A stretch of 64,000 nucleotides of DNA, from positions 558,001 to 622,000 of the forward strand of contig CAVQNQ010000002.1 in assembly GCA_963714205.1 (NCBI GenBank). The letters are read 5' to 3'. The position numbers were made by a program, and so were the translations under genes. The notes below the pieces were generated by a model. That model was not told the origin of the DNA. It saw nothing but the letters and a program-made list of their open reading frames with translations, and did no database searches. The first letter of the stretch is position 1; each line of letters starts with the position of its first letter. The DNA is from CAVQNQ01 sp963714205 (GTDB taxonomy: Bacteria > Acidobacteriota > Terriglobia > Bryobacterales > Bryobacteraceae). Below are positions 50,662 to 59,823 of the stretch, piece after piece.

Positions 50662-51474
50662 TTAGAGCTGCCTCCGGTCGGTATCAGCTACCGACGCGGC
50701 TCCCAGCCGCTGACTCCACAATTGCCTGCGAACCCTGAAGATTCCCTTGACGTCTTCCCACGCAGTCTGGAAGATCTTGACGCGGCTGTCGTCGTCTTCC
50801 ACCCATACCACGGGGATGTCTTTAATACGATAGCCCTGCTTCTCCGCCAGCACCAGTAACTCCGTATCGAAAAACCAGGATTGGTCCTCTACTTTCGGTA
50901 CGATGGCCTCGACCGCTCGGCGGCTGACCGCCTTGAAACCGCACTGCGCATCGCTGAACTTGGTCAGCAGCACGGTCTTGACCAGGAGATTGTAAAGCCG
51001 TGAGATGGCTTCGCGCTTGAACGACCGTGCCGTCCGCGATTCCCGCATCAGACGGGAGCCGACCGCTATCTCATAGCCATCCACGGCGATGGCATCCAGC
51101 AGCTGGGTAAGGTGATCCAGCCCGGTCGAGAGGTCCACGTCCATGTAGCAGACAATGTCGGCCGTGCTTTGCAGCCACGCGCTGCGCAGCGCCCGCCCGC
51201 GGCCTCGTTGGATCAGGTGAATGAACTTAACCTCTGCATGCTCGGCCGCCAGTTGCTCGGCGACCTTCTGTGTGCCATCGGTAGACCCGTTGTCCACAAT
51301 CACGATCTGACACCGGTACGGCACCTTGGCGCGCAAGAACTGTAGGACGGTTCCCACACTTTTCCGCAGGACGTGCGCTTCATTCAGAACGGGAATGACG
51401 AGGTCCACGTTAACGGCTTGCTGACTCACGAGCGCTGCTTCTCGCACTCGAGATGCCACTAAGATACGCTTCAA
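50662..51474 (-). CDS. Dolichyl-phosphate glucosyltransferase-like family 2 enzyme
   Basis: A 270-residue GT-A enzyme: VDLVIPVLNEAHVLRKSVG, IVIVDNGSTDGTQKV, CYMDVDLSTGLDHLTQLL (metal motif), and the ALG5-like phrases SDAQCGFKAVSRRAVEAIVP and SWFFDTELLVLAEKQGYRI. This group glucosylates a polyprenyl phosphate, supplying donors for membrane GT-C enzymes. No membrane helix is seen. The ATG at 51474 gives a 15-residue lead before the core; a GTG at 51429 could also start it. The stop is one base from the convergent GT4 stop. Confidence 0.87.
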   Translation of the reverse strand: MKRILVASRVREAALVSQQAVNVDLVIPVLNEAHVLRKSVGTVLQFLRAKVPYRCQIVIVDNGSTDGTQKVAEQLAAEHAEVKFIHLIQRGRGRALRSAWLQSTADIVCYMDVDLSTGLDHLTQLLDAIAVDGYEIAVGSRLMRESRTARSFKREAISRLYNLLVKTVLLTKFSDAQCGFKAVSRRAVEAIVPKVEDQSWFFDTELLVLAEKQGYRIKDIPVVWVEDDDSRVKIFQTAWEDVKGIFRVRRQLWSQRLGAASVADTDRRQL

Positions 51475-51709
51475 AATGAAGACGATCAGCGGGCCTCTTC
51501 TGATAAACCACCCTCATTCCAAAGATTCTTTCCCAAGATTTGGTTCCGAGGATTCACCTCGGCCGAAGCGCGTCCGGCCGGAACGGCAAAACTCCCCAAG
51601 CGGCGTAACAGGCCTTTGGTCATTCGGCGGCGGCGCCCGGAATCGGCCCGCCAAGCAAGCCGCAGGCACTGGCGTTCCGGCCCATTACTTGCCAGTCATT
51701 TCTGGGAGA

Positions 51710-52627
51710 ATGGCTCGCTCGATTTTCCTTACTGGCGCGGGAGGATTTCTGGGAAGCAGGGTTCTGGAGCGCCTCTCGCGGGAAGGGAGCCGGCGGATCG
51801 TTTGTCTGATTCGCGGCCGGGCGCCGGACTCCGCGCCTTCCCAGGTCCGGTATGTGCGCGGCGATCTTCTGGAGCCCGCCGGGTATGCGGCAGCCTTGAC
51901 CGGCTGCGACGCCGTGCTGCACATGGCGGCGGCCACCGGCAAACACTCTCCCGCGGAATATCTGCGGGTGAACCGCGATGGGACCGAAGCGCTCATCCGC
52001 CAGGCGCGGCAAAGTGGCGTGGGCCGTTTCCTGTTTGCGAGCACCGTGGCCGTGAAGTTTCACGATCAATTCCGTTACTACTACGCGCAATCGAAGCAGG
52101 ACGCGGAGGCCGTAGTTATTGCGAGCGGGCTAAGGTGGACGATTGTGCGCCCGGCGATGGTCCTGGGCAAAAACGCTCCTGTGCTCGCCGGCCTCGCCCG
52201 CTTAGCCGCTTTGCCCGTCGTGCCGGTGTTCGGAGACGGCCGCGTGCCGGTGCAGCCCGTTTTTGTCGATGATCTGGCGGACTGCCTGGCGGCCCTGCTG
52301 GATGAGGAGGAAGGGTTGGACAGCGCCACCCTGGAAATCGGCGGACCCGAAGTTCTGACGATCGAGGACCTGCTTCTCCGCATCCGGCGAGCGGGTGACA
52401 AGCCGTCCGCACCCGTGCTGCACCTGCCCCTGCGCGCCACCGCCTGGTGCCTTGGCTGGATGGAGCCGTTTCTGCGGCCGTTATTGCCATTTACCGCCGG
52501 CCAATTGGCCTCCTTTTCCAACGCCGGCACCGCCGCTCCGCACCCCTGGGTCACCGGACGGCAAAATCGAATGATCGATGTGAGTGAAATGCTACGGTTG
52601 GCTACTAATGGATACGGTTCAGCTTGA
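51710..52627 (+). CDS. NAD(P)-dependent epimerase/3-beta-HSD-like SDR
   Basis: An extended SDR of 305 residues: SIFLTGAGGFLGSRVLERL, HMAAATGK, FLFASTVAVKF and the Tyr-Lys pair in YYYAQSKQDAEA. The C-terminal half ends with a hydrophobic helix pair (LPLRATAWCLGWMEPFL), suggesting membrane contact. Compared with sugar epimerases the substrate part resembles lipid or steroid dehydrogenases. The ATG at 51710 is preferred, since the preceding 78 codons are low-complexity. It overlaps the next gene by 20 bases and forms a tight three-gene unit with it and the GMC oxidoreductase. Confidence 0.8.
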   Translation: MARSIFLTGAGGFLGSRVLERLSREGSRRIVCLIRGRAPDSAPSQVRYVRGDLLEPAGYAAALTGCDAVLHMAAATGKHSPAEYLRVNRDGTEALIRQARQSGVGRFLFASTVAVKFHDQFRYYYAQSKQDAEAVVIASGLRWTIVRPAMVLGKNAPVLAGLARLAALPVVPVFGDGRVPVQPVFVDDLADCLAALLDEEEGLDSATLEIGGPEVLTIEDLLLRIRRAGDKPSAPVLHLPLRATAWCLGWMEPFLRPLLPFTAGQLASFSNAGTAAPHPWVTGRQNRMIDVSEMLRLATNGYGSA

Positions 52628-53039
52628 GCGGGAATGCCAGAGCTACACCCGATATTTGATCGGGCAGGCTCCCACCCCGTACGTAATTGAAAAATACTCG
52701 GATTTCCACCAAAGAATCGGAGCGGCGGCAAACCGGGACCGCTTCGACTGTTTTTTGGTGTCCGCCTCGGCGCGCGGACCCCTGTGGGCCCGTCTGGCGG
52801 ACAGTTATGCAAGCCTCTGGCGGAAGAATTCGCCGGTGCGCAGCAAGCTGATTCTTACCCTGGCGCTACTGGAGTGCGCTTCGTCCAGCTTCGAAGATCT
52901 CGACCGGTTCCCCCGCGGCGGTTGGCTTGGAGTTGTCGTTCGGCTGGCCCTGGGATCCCTGAGCTATGCGTGCGCGCTGGCCGCCTCCGTTGCGCTATTC
53001 GCGCCGGTTCATCTCTGGATGGCGGTGAGGGAACGCTGA
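52608..53039 (+). CDS. Small protein of unknown function with C-terminal membrane helix
   Basis: A 143-residue protein starting MDTVQLERECQSYTRYLIGQ at the ATG 52608, inside the end of the SDR gene. Two soluble helical segments (QAPTPYVIEKYSDFHQRIGA and RFDCFLVSASARGPLWARL) are followed by a Leu/Ala-rich helix (LGSLSYACALAASVALFAP). I do not recognise the family. Its stop overlaps the ATG of the GMC oxidoreductase (TGATG), so it is probably an accessory or membrane-anchoring subunit of that enzyme, as small subunits are in some gluconate-dehydrogenase-like oxidases. That link is inference. Confidence 0.7.
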   Translation: MDTVQLERECQSYTRYLIGQAPTPYVIEKYSDFHQRIGAAANRDRFDCFLVSASARGPLWARLADSYASLWRKNSPVRSKLILTLALLECASSSFEDLDRFPRGGWLGVVVRLALGSLSYACALAASVALFAPVHLWMAVRER

Positions 53040-54637
53040 TGGATCCGATCGTCGTGGTTGGCTCCGGGGCCAGCGGCGTGCACTTCGCACTCACCGCTCT
53101 GCGCAAAGGCCGGCGGGTGATTATGCTCGATGCCGGTCACACTGCACAGGAGGCGGTTCTCCCGGGCGAGACGCTTGTCGGCCTCAAGCGGAAGCTCCCC
53201 GATCCGGCCCTCTATTTCCTTGGTCCGCGTTATGAATCGCTGGTGCTGCCGGGGAGTGAAGGCGAATACTATGCATTTCCCCCGTCTAAGGAACATGTTT
53301 TCCGCCCCCGCCCCGAGTTCCATGTTCGGGGGGACGGCTTCTCGCCGCTCTATTCCTTCGCCGCCGGTGGCCTGGCGGAGGCCTGGACCGGCGGTTGTTA
53401 CCCCTTCAATGACCACGACCTGAGTAAGTTCCCATTTGGCTACCAAGAACTTGGGCCGTACTACGCCCGCGTGGCAGCGGAAATCGGGATTTCGGGGGCT
53501 AAGGACGATATGGCCGCGGTCTTCCCGTACCACGACGGCCTGATGGAACCACTCGATCTCGACGAGCACTCCGCCGTGCTGCTGGATTCTTACCGGAGGC
53601 GGCGTAGTCTGTTGAACGGGAAACTCCACTGTCTCATGGGCCGCGCGCGGGTCGCCGTCCTCAGCCGCGATCGGGGCTCGCGCAAAGGGTGCGATTATTC
53701 CGGGCGCTGTCTGTGGGGATGTCCCAGCCAGGCCTTCTATACGCCGTCAATCACGCTGGCCGAGTGCCGCACCTTACCGGGCTTCGAGTACTGCCCGGGC
53801 CTCTGGGTGGATCACTTCCGCGTGGACAGCGCAGGCCGGATTTCGGGCGTGGTGGCGTCGGCGCGCGATGGGCAAACCCGCGAGTTCGCCGCTAGCTCGC
53901 TGGTGCTGGCGGCCGGAACCCTATGTTCGGCCCGAATCTTCCTCGAATCCCTCTACCGCGATTGCGGCAAAGCGCCCGAGCTGCATGGAGTGATGGACAA
54001 CCGCCAGATCCTCATGCCGTTCGTCAATTTGCGGATGCTGGGCCGGCCCTGGAATCCCGAGACGTATCAGTACCATCAGGTCGCCATGGCGATCCGAATG
54101 AATACTGGGGAGATGATCCACGGGCTGGTTACTACCTTGAAAACCGCCCTGATCCATCCGCTGGTGCAGACTCTTCCGTTCGACCTGGGAGCGGCGATCT
54201 CGGCCTTCCGGGGTATCCATGGTGCGCTGGGGATGGTGAACGTCAACCTTCCGGATCACCGCCGCGAGGAGAACTTTATCGCGCTCGACACCACCTCGAA
54301 GCCGCATCGGCTTGTGGTCCACTATCGTCCGGAGAACGGCGAGGCGGAGCGTTTGCGCCGCGTCGTTGCCGCTTTCCGCAGGATTCTGCTGAAACTGAGA
54401 TGCCTGGCCCCCCAAAGAACCATCCATGTCCGGCCCATGGGGGCCAGCGCCCATTACGCCGGGACCTTGCCCCTCACCGTGGAGAGTTCTCCGGGCACGT
54501 GCACGCCCCTGGGTGCCTGCCGGGATATCGGAAACCTGTATTTCGCGGATGGCTCCACATTCCCCGATCTGCCGGCCAAGAACTTGACGTTTACGTTGAT
54601 GGCCAACGCAACGCGCATCGCCGAAGAGGCATTTTGA
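53039..54637 (+). CDS. GMC family FAD-dependent oxidoreductase
   Basis: A 532-residue flavoprotein: the FAD loop is PIVVVGSGASGVHFALTAL. A middle segment FAAGGLAEAWTGGCYPF matches the GMC family, a Cys pattern GCDYSGRCLWGCPSQAFYTP is present, and the C-terminal GMC domain has MGASAHYAGTLPL (active-site His) and YFADGSTFPDLPAKNLTFT. GMC enzymes oxidise alcohols such as sugars, sterols or choline. The three cysteines resemble those of membrane dehydrogenases related to gluconate 2-dehydrogenase. It is coupled to an SDR and a small membrane protein, suggesting that the three act on one lipid or sugar substrate. The start at 53039 is set by the overlap; the longer frame is not used. Confidence 0.88.
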   Translation: MDPIVVVGSGASGVHFALTALRKGRRVIMLDAGHTAQEAVLPGETLVGLKRKLPDPALYFLGPRYESLVLPGSEGEYYAFPPSKEHVFRPRPEFHVRGDGFSPLYSFAAGGLAEAWTGGCYPFNDHDLSKFPFGYQELGPYYARVAAEIGISGAKDDMAAVFPYHDGLMEPLDLDEHSAVLLDSYRRRRSLLNGKLHCLMGRARVAVLSRDRGSRKGCDYSGRCLWGCPSQAFYTPSITLAECRTLPGFEYCPGLWVDHFRVDSAGRISGVVASARDGQTREFAASSLVLAAGTLCSARIFLESLYRDCGKAPELHGVMDNRQILMPFVNLRMLGRPWNPETYQYHQVAMAIRMNTGEMIHGLVTTLKTALIHPLVQTLPFDLGAAISAFRGIHGALGMVNVNLPDHRREENFIALDTTSKPHRLVVHYRPENGEAERLRRVVAAFRRILLKLRCLAPQRTIHVRPMGASAHYAGTLPLTVESSPGTCTPLGACRDIGNLYFADGSTFPDLPAKNLTFTLMANATRIAEEAF

Positions 54638-54719
54638 TGGTGGAGGAAAGGTCCGAATTGCTGGAGAAAGTCTCGGTTTCTGGGATCTGGTCCGGAACGT
54701 GCTTTAGCAGGCGGTCACA

Positions 54720-56885
54720 ATGGTAGGGGCGCTTGGGATGCGTACGGGACTCCGTCTGTTCAGCGCGGGCGCGGCCTGCGCGATCCTGGCGGTCGCGTGG
54801 GACTGTCCGTACTGCCGGACTTCCGAAGGATCCCTGAACGGATTCTTCTCCCTGGGGCTGGCTGCCGCCCTGGGCGCGTTGCTGGCCGGCTGGACGGCAT
54901 TCACTCTCTGGGAGCGTCCAGGCCGCTGGCTGGCTTTGGCGCTGGCGGGTCAGGCCGCCGCTCTACAGCTTATCGACGCCGGCATTCGCACTCATTTCCA
55001 GCATTACCGGCTGCCGGCCGAAGCCATGGCTAACCCCGCGTTGCGCTGGGTGCTTCTGGCGGTGGGGATCCAAACCCTGCTGGTATCGGCCGGGCTGTTT
55101 CGGCGCCGCGATGCGATCCTGGCGTGGTGCCGGATCCGGCCGCGCTCGGTACTCCTGGTGGTGGGCGTGGCCGCGTGCGGATGTGTGGCGGCGGCGGTCT
55201 CCCGCGATCCACGATTTTATGTCGCAGAAGTGAGCCTAGCCACGTTCATTGAGCTTGTAAATGCCGGCAATATTCTGCTGGTTGCCTCGAGCCTCCCGGA
55301 GGCGGGTCTGAAAAACCTTGGACGCCGGTTTGATGCTCTGTTGGGCTCCCGTGACCGAACCGGACCAGTCGCGATCGACCGCTTTTCCGTCGCGGCGGCC
55401 TTGTGGGTGACCGCCGTATCGGCCCTGCTCGCATGGTTCGTCTACCAGGGCCATCCGCACATTGCCGATGAAGTAGCCTATCTTTACCACGCCCGGTACT
55501 TCGCCGCGGGCCAACTCACCATGGCGCCTCCACCGGTGCCGCCGGCGTTCGAAGTGGATCTCATGGAAAACCAGCCGGACAAGTGGTACGCAGTGCCTCC
55601 GATGGGTTGGCCGGCGGCGCTAACCGCGGGCGTGGCGCTCCGGGCGCCCTGGCTCGTCAACCCAGTGCTTGCCGGGCTGAATATCCTGCTGAGCTATCTC
55701 TTTCTCGGCGAGCTGTATCCGCGCCGGATTGCGCGCATCGGCGTGCTGCTGTTGTGCGTGTCGCCCTGGTACGTCTTCATGGCCATGAGCTACATGAATC
55801 ACACGTTCACCATGACGTGCACCCTGCTGGCATTTCTTGGCGTGGCCCGGGCGCGGCGCACAGGTCTCGCCCGCTGGGCCTGGCTGGCCGGCGCCGGCGT
55901 CGGCGTCGCGAGTCTAATCCGGCCGCTGGAGGGTCTCATTGTGGGCACGCTCACGGCTGCCTGGGCGCTCGGCGTGGGCGGCAAGCGCCTGAAGTTTCCG
56001 GCGCTGGCGGCGTTGGCGGCGGCAACCGTGCTTACGGGCGCGCTGACACTGCCCTACAATCAGAAGCTTATCGGCGAGGCCACTGCATCCCCCATCATGC
56101 GATACATGGACTTGCACCACGGGCATAACAGCAATGCCTATGGGTTCGGTCCGGACCGTGGAATGGGCTGGCCGACAGACGCATACCCCGGGCATACACC
56201 GTTTGAGTCGCTGATCAACGCCGAGCTGAACGGTTCCTCGTTGAATGTTGAACTCTTCGGATGGAGCACGGGATCGCTGGCTCTGATGGCGCTCCTGATC
56301 CTCTCCGGAGGCCTGCGCCGCGCGGATTACCTGATGCTGGCGGTGATCGCGGCGGTGATGCTCGCGTATATGCCCTACTGGGGCAATGGCGGCGGAGACT
56401 TCGGGGCCCGCTACTGGTACGTGATGTTGGTACCTTGCGTGGCGCTGACGGCACGCGGATTGGATTGGCTCGAAACCAGCCTGGGTCGAAACGGCCGGAA
56501 CGACGCACGGGCGACGGCCGCTGTCGCGGCCCTCTGCGCCTTGGCGCTGGTCAACTACTTCCCCTGGAGATCGCTCGATAAGTACTATCACTATCTTCGG
56601 ATGAGCCCCGACGTGTCCACCCTGGCCCGGATTCACGGTTTCGGGCGGAGCCTGGTATTGGTGCGCGGGGACGGATTCCCCGATTACGCCTCCGCGGCCA
56701 TTTACAACCCTATCGATCTGAAGGCGGATGCCCCCGTGTATGCCTGGGACCGGAATCCGGCCGTTCGCGCCGAAGTTCTGCGGGCGTATGCGGACAGGCC
56801 GGTGTGGATTCTGGACGGCCCCACCATCACCCACGCAGGTTACCGGATAGCCGCCGGCCCCTCGAATCCCGGCACGAGGCCCTAG
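54720..56885 (+). CDS. Multi-spanning glycosyltransferase-39-like membrane protein
   Basis: A 721-residue membrane protein with twelve or more helices. The N-terminal 230 residues form an extra five-helix block, followed by a GT-C-like core starting WFVYQGHPHIADEVAYLYHA, with the expected acidic residue in the first loop. Then come YAVPPMGWPAALTAGVAL and a long soluble loop with MRYMDLHHGHNSNAYGFG. The C-terminus is soluble (YAWDRNPAVRAEVLRAYADR). It likely transfers a sugar from a polyprenyl carrier. It is followed by a coupled reductase (TAGTG overlap) and further glycan genes. An ATG at 54738 is an alternative start. Confidence 0.75.
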   Translation: MVGALGMRTGLRLFSAGAACAILAVAWDCPYCRTSEGSLNGFFSLGLAAALGALLAGWTAFTLWERPGRWLALALAGQAAALQLIDAGIRTHFQHYRLPAEAMANPALRWVLLAVGIQTLLVSAGLFRRRDAILAWCRIRPRSVLLVVGVAACGCVAAAVSRDPRFYVAEVSLATFIELVNAGNILLVASSLPEAGLKNLGRRFDALLGSRDRTGPVAIDRFSVAAALWVTAVSALLAWFVYQGHPHIADEVAYLYHARYFAAGQLTMAPPPVPPAFEVDLMENQPDKWYAVPPMGWPAALTAGVALRAPWLVNPVLAGLNILLSYLFLGELYPRRIARIGVLLLCVSPWYVFMAMSYMNHTFTMTCTLLAFLGVARARRTGLARWAWLAGAGVGVASLIRPLEGLIVGTLTAAWALGVGGKRLKFPALAALAAATVLTGALTLPYNQKLIGEATASPIMRYMDLHHGHNSNAYGFGPDRGMGWPTDAYPGHTPFESLINAELNGSSLNVELFGWSTGSLALMALLILSGGLRRADYLMLAVIAAVMLAYMPYWGNGGGDFGARYWYVMLVPCVALTARGLDWLETSLGRNGRNDARATAAVAALCALALVNYFPWRSLDKYYHYLRMSPDVSTLARIHGFGRSLVLVRGDGFPDYASAAIYNPIDLKADAPVYAWDRNPAVRAEVLRAYADRPVWILDGPTITHAGYRIAAGPSNPGTRP

Positions 56886-57784
56886 TGCGCGGCTACGAAG
56901 GCGTGCCGGCCGCCGTTCTAGGCGCCTCCGGATTCATCGGGAGCTGGGTGGCCCGGAAGCTCACTGAGCGGGGCGCGTGCGTTTACCGGATCGGCCGTGA
57001 GGATGTGGCCAACTTGGAGAGCGCCTTCCGCCGCTTCCGTCCCTCCATCACGTTCAATCTGGCGGGCTATGGGGTGGACCCCTCCGAGCGCGATGAGGCC
57101 ACCGCGTACCGCGTCAACGCCGAACTGCCGAGGGTGCTCGCGCAAGCGGTAGCCGCCTGGAAGGACCCGGCCTGGCCCGGCCAGCATCTGGTTCACGCGG
57201 GATCGGCCGCCGAATACGGGGATGCGGGCGGAGACCTGCGCGAAGACGGCCCGGCCCGTCCGGCGACGCTTTACGCCAGATCCAAGGAACGCGGCACGCA
57301 GGCTGTTGCCGAACGCTGCCGGGCGCTGGGTCTCCGAGGCGTTACAGCACGCCTCTTTACGGTCTATGGTCCCGGTGAGAGGGCCGGCCGGTTGCTGCCC
57401 GCTCTTCTTGAGACCAGCCGGAGCCGGCAGCCGCTCAATCTGAGTGCGGGCCTCCAGCAGCGCGACTTCACCTATGTCGAAGACGTGGCGGAGGGCCTTT
57501 TGAAGGTCGGACTGGCAGCGAAGGAAGGCGGCCCGATCGTCAATCTGGCGACCGGCCGGCTGACACCAGTCCGGACTTTTGTGGAAATCGCGGCGGGCAT
57601 CCTGGGGATTCCGCCGGAAAAGCTGAACTTCGGCGCCATCCCCAGCGGCGCTCATGAAATGGAACAAGAGGGGGTGGCCTTGGACCGTCTCCAGGAGCTG
57701 GTTGGATGGATCCCGCCCACGTCGATCGCGGAAGGCGTGCGAAAAACCGTGGAAATGAAGTTGCTCATAAGGGCAGAGCTATGA
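56885..57784 (+). CDS. NAD-dependent epimerase/reductase (CDP-abequose synthase-like)
   Basis: An extended SDR of 299 residues: AAVLGASGFIGSWVARKLTE, FNLAGYGVDPSERDEATAYR, the catalytic Ser in VHAGSAAEYGD and the Tyr-Lys in TLYARSKERG, with ARLFTVYGPGERAGRL and RDFTYVEDVAEGLLK. The shape is like RfbJ-type CDP-4-keto-6-deoxyhexose reductases. The start is a GTG at 56885 overlapping the previous TAG, because the Rossmann motif follows within 11 residues. Its stop overlaps the next ATG. With a C-methyltransferase and RfbF downstream it probably performs the final reduction of a CDP-deoxysugar; this is inferred from context. Confidence 0.8.
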   Translation: MRGYEGVPAAVLGASGFIGSWVARKLTERGACVYRIGREDVANLESAFRRFRPSITFNLAGYGVDPSERDEATAYRVNAELPRVLAQAVAAWKDPAWPGQHLVHAGSAAEYGDAGGDLREDGPARPATLYARSKERGTQAVAERCRALGLRGVTARLFTVYGPGERAGRLLPALLETSRSRQPLNLSAGLQQRDFTYVEDVAEGLLKVGLAAKEGGPIVNLATGRLTPVRTFVEIAAGILGIPPEKLNFGAIPSGAHEMEQEGVALDRLQELVGWIPPTSIAEGVRKTVEMKLLIRAEL

Positions 57785-58572
57785 TCACCGACGCGGTGGA
57801 TACGCGCAGCGGGCCCGATCTTTCCCTCGTGATCCCGTGCTACAACGAGGAAACGGTCGTAAGCCGCACAATCGGCAAGCTGTTAGACGAGTTTGCCAAG
57901 GCTGGCCACCGGCTGGAAGTGATCGCCGTCGACAATGGCTCGCGGGACCGGACGGGCGAAATTCTCCGCGGCTGGGCGGCGCGCAACCCCGCGGTGATAT
58001 GCCATAGGGTCGAACAAAATGAAGGTTATGGGAACGGCGTTCTGGCCGGGCTGCCGCTGGCCACTGCCCCTTGGGTCGGCATCATCCCAGCCGATGGACA
58101 GGTGGACGCCGAAGACGTAGTCCGACTCTACGAAGTGGCGCAGTCATCGAAGCACTGGGTGATTGCCAAAGTGCGGCGGCGCTTCCGCCTGGATGGATTC
58201 GTGCGCAAGATTGTCTCCGTCGGCTACAACGTGACATTCCGGCTGATGTGGCCGACCATCGCTTCCATCGATATCAACGGTACGCCCAAGATCATGCCGC
58301 GCGAAGCCTTGCCGGCCATGAGGCTCACGAGCAAGGGCTGGTTTCTCGATCCCGAGATCATGATCAAATCGCACGCCCTCGGGATGCAGGTCCTGGAGCT
58401 CAACGTATTCGCGCGCCTGCGCGGCGGAGGCGTGTCAAATGTAAAGCCCGGCGCCTGCTGGGATTTTTTCAGCAACATGCTGAGGTATCGTTTCAGCGGC
58501 AAGTGGAAACGCGAGCGGATACGCGACCGTTCCGCGCTGGCGGCGTCCACTCGCGTGGGGGTCGAAAACTGA
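57781..58572 (+). CDS. Family 2 glycosyltransferase
   Basis: A 263-residue GT-A enzyme: LSLVIPCYNEETVVSRTIGK, VIAVDNGSRDRTGEIL, VGIIPADGQVDAEDVVRLY as the metal-binding region (Asp in PADGQ instead of a clear DxD), and GWFLDPEIMIKSHALGMQVL. Basic residues at the C-terminus suggest membrane association. It belongs to the polyprenyl-phosphate sugar transferase group. The ATG overlaps the previous stop (ATGA) and its stop overlaps the next ATG, so it is in the middle of a tightly coupled operon. Confidence 0.85.
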   Translation: MITDAVDTRSGPDLSLVIPCYNEETVVSRTIGKLLDEFAKAGHRLEVIAVDNGSRDRTGEILRGWAARNPAVICHRVEQNEGYGNGVLAGLPLATAPWVGIIPADGQVDAEDVVRLYEVAQSSKHWVIAKVRRRFRLDGFVRKIVSVGYNVTFRLMWPTIASIDINGTPKIMPREALPAMRLTSKGWFLDPEIMIKSHALGMQVLELNVFARLRGGGVSNVKPGACWDFFSNMLRYRFSGKWKRERIRDRSALAASTRVGVEN

Positions 58573-59807
58573 TGCCCGCGGTCCATCATAAAAGAACTTG
58601 CTGCCGGGCGTGCGAGGGCGGGCGTCTCACGCCTTTTCTCACGCTGGGACCGCAGCCGCTGGCGAATGCCTTCCTGGTTTCCCCGGACGAATTCAGCGGG
58701 GAGGCTTCGTATCCGCTGGATGTTTATTTCTGTGAGTCCTGCTCGCTGGTGCAATTGGCCGATGTGATCGATCCGGAGGTTCTCTTCCGGAATTACATCT
58801 ACGTCACCGGCACATCCGATACGATTGCCCGGCACAACACCGCCTACGCGCGAACCGTGACCGATCTGCTGGGGCTGGGGCCGCGCGACCTGGTAATGGA
58901 AGTTGCCAGCAACGACGGCAGCCTGCTCCGGGAGTTCAAGGCTCTCGGCGTTTCCACGCTGGGTGTTGAGCCGGCCGCCAATTTAGCCGAGATGGCGCGG
59001 CAGAATGGGATCGCCACGGAGAACCGCTTCTTCAACTCGGATGCGGCGCGCGGGTTGCGCCAATCCTACGGGCGAGCGAAGGCGGTGGTCGCCAACAACG
59101 TGCTGGCGCACGTCGATGACACCATCGATTTCCTGCGCGGCGCGCGCGACCTGCTGGCCGAGGGCGGCATGGTCGTGTTCGAAGTCCCCTATCTGGTGGA
59201 GCTGCTCGACCGGCTGGAATACGACACGGTTTACCATGAGCACCTCTGCTACTTCTCGGTAATGGGCTTGCGGACGCTGTGCGAAAGCGCGGGCTTGGGC
59301 ATCGCGCGCATCGACCGCGTGCCGGTGCACGGCGGTTCCTTGCGGGTTTACGCAGCGGCGCAAAGCGACCATGGCGCCCATGCCGCGGAGATGGCGGAGG
59401 CCGAGCGGCAGGCGGGCCTCGATTCGATCGCGCGCTACCGCAAGCTCGCGGCGGACGTCGCAAGGAGCCGCGGTCTGCTGCGAAACCTGCTGTGTCATCT
59501 GCGCTCCGAGGGCCGGTCGCTAGCCGCGTACGGGGCTCCGGCGAAGGGGAACACGCTGCTGAATTATTGCGGAATCGACACCAGCCTCCTGCCGTTCACC
59601 GTGGACAAAAATGAACGCAAAGTGGGCCTCTACACGCCGGGGATGCACATTCCCGTGCGGCCCGTCTCGGCGCTTCTGGAAGAACAGCCGGACGACGTTT
59701 TGATTCTGGCCTGGAACTTTGCGAGCGAGATCATGAGCCAGCAGCAAACTTACCGCGCCCGGGGCGGCCGCTTTATAACTCCCGTGCCCGAGCCGGTGGT
59801 GTACTGA
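58572..59807 (+). CDS. Sugar C-methyltransferase (TylCIII/CloU-like)
   Basis: A 411-residue three-domain methyltransferase. The zinc-binding N-terminus has Cys11, Cys14 (CCRACEGG) and Cys53, Cys56 (FCESCSLVQLAD). The SAM domain has LVMEVASNDGSLLREF and VFEVPYLVELLD, and the catalytic motif TVYHEHLCYFSVMGL is typical of NDP-4-ketohexose C-methyltransferases. The C-terminal Rossmann-like domain starts LAAYGAPAKGNTLLNYCGID. The family adds a methyl group to C3 of a 4-keto-deoxysugar nucleotide, giving branched sugars. The ATG at 58572 overlaps the preceding stop; a much longer open frame through the upstream gene is not used. Together with RfbF it implies a branched CDP-sugar. Confidence 0.92.
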   Translation: MPAVHHKRTCCRACEGGRLTPFLTLGPQPLANAFLVSPDEFSGEASYPLDVYFCESCSLVQLADVIDPEVLFRNYIYVTGTSDTIARHNTAYARTVTDLLGLGPRDLVMEVASNDGSLLREFKALGVSTLGVEPAANLAEMARQNGIATENRFFNSDAARGLRQSYGRAKAVVANNVLAHVDDTIDFLRGARDLLAEGGMVVFEVPYLVELLDRLEYDTVYHEHLCYFSVMGLRTLCESAGLGIARIDRVPVHGGSLRVYAAAQSDHGAHAAEMAEAERQAGLDSIARYRKLAADVARSRGLLRNLLCHLRSEGRSLAAYGAPAKGNTLLNYCGIDTSLLPFTVDKNERKVGLYTPGMHIPVRPVSALLEEQPDDVLILAWNFASEIMSQQQTYRARGGRFITPVPEPVVY

Positions 59808-59823
59808 TATAAGGTGTGTCGAA

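Noticed and set aside
51679..51692. GG-N10-GC with TTGC before the SDR at 51710
   Set aside because: The -24 element is CGGCCC and it is only about 17 bases from the start codon; too weak to claim.
54689..54702. GG-N10-GC match before the gene at 54720
   Set aside because: The flanks (TGGTCC and GTGC) fit sigma-54 poorly and such matches are expected by chance in GC-rich DNA.
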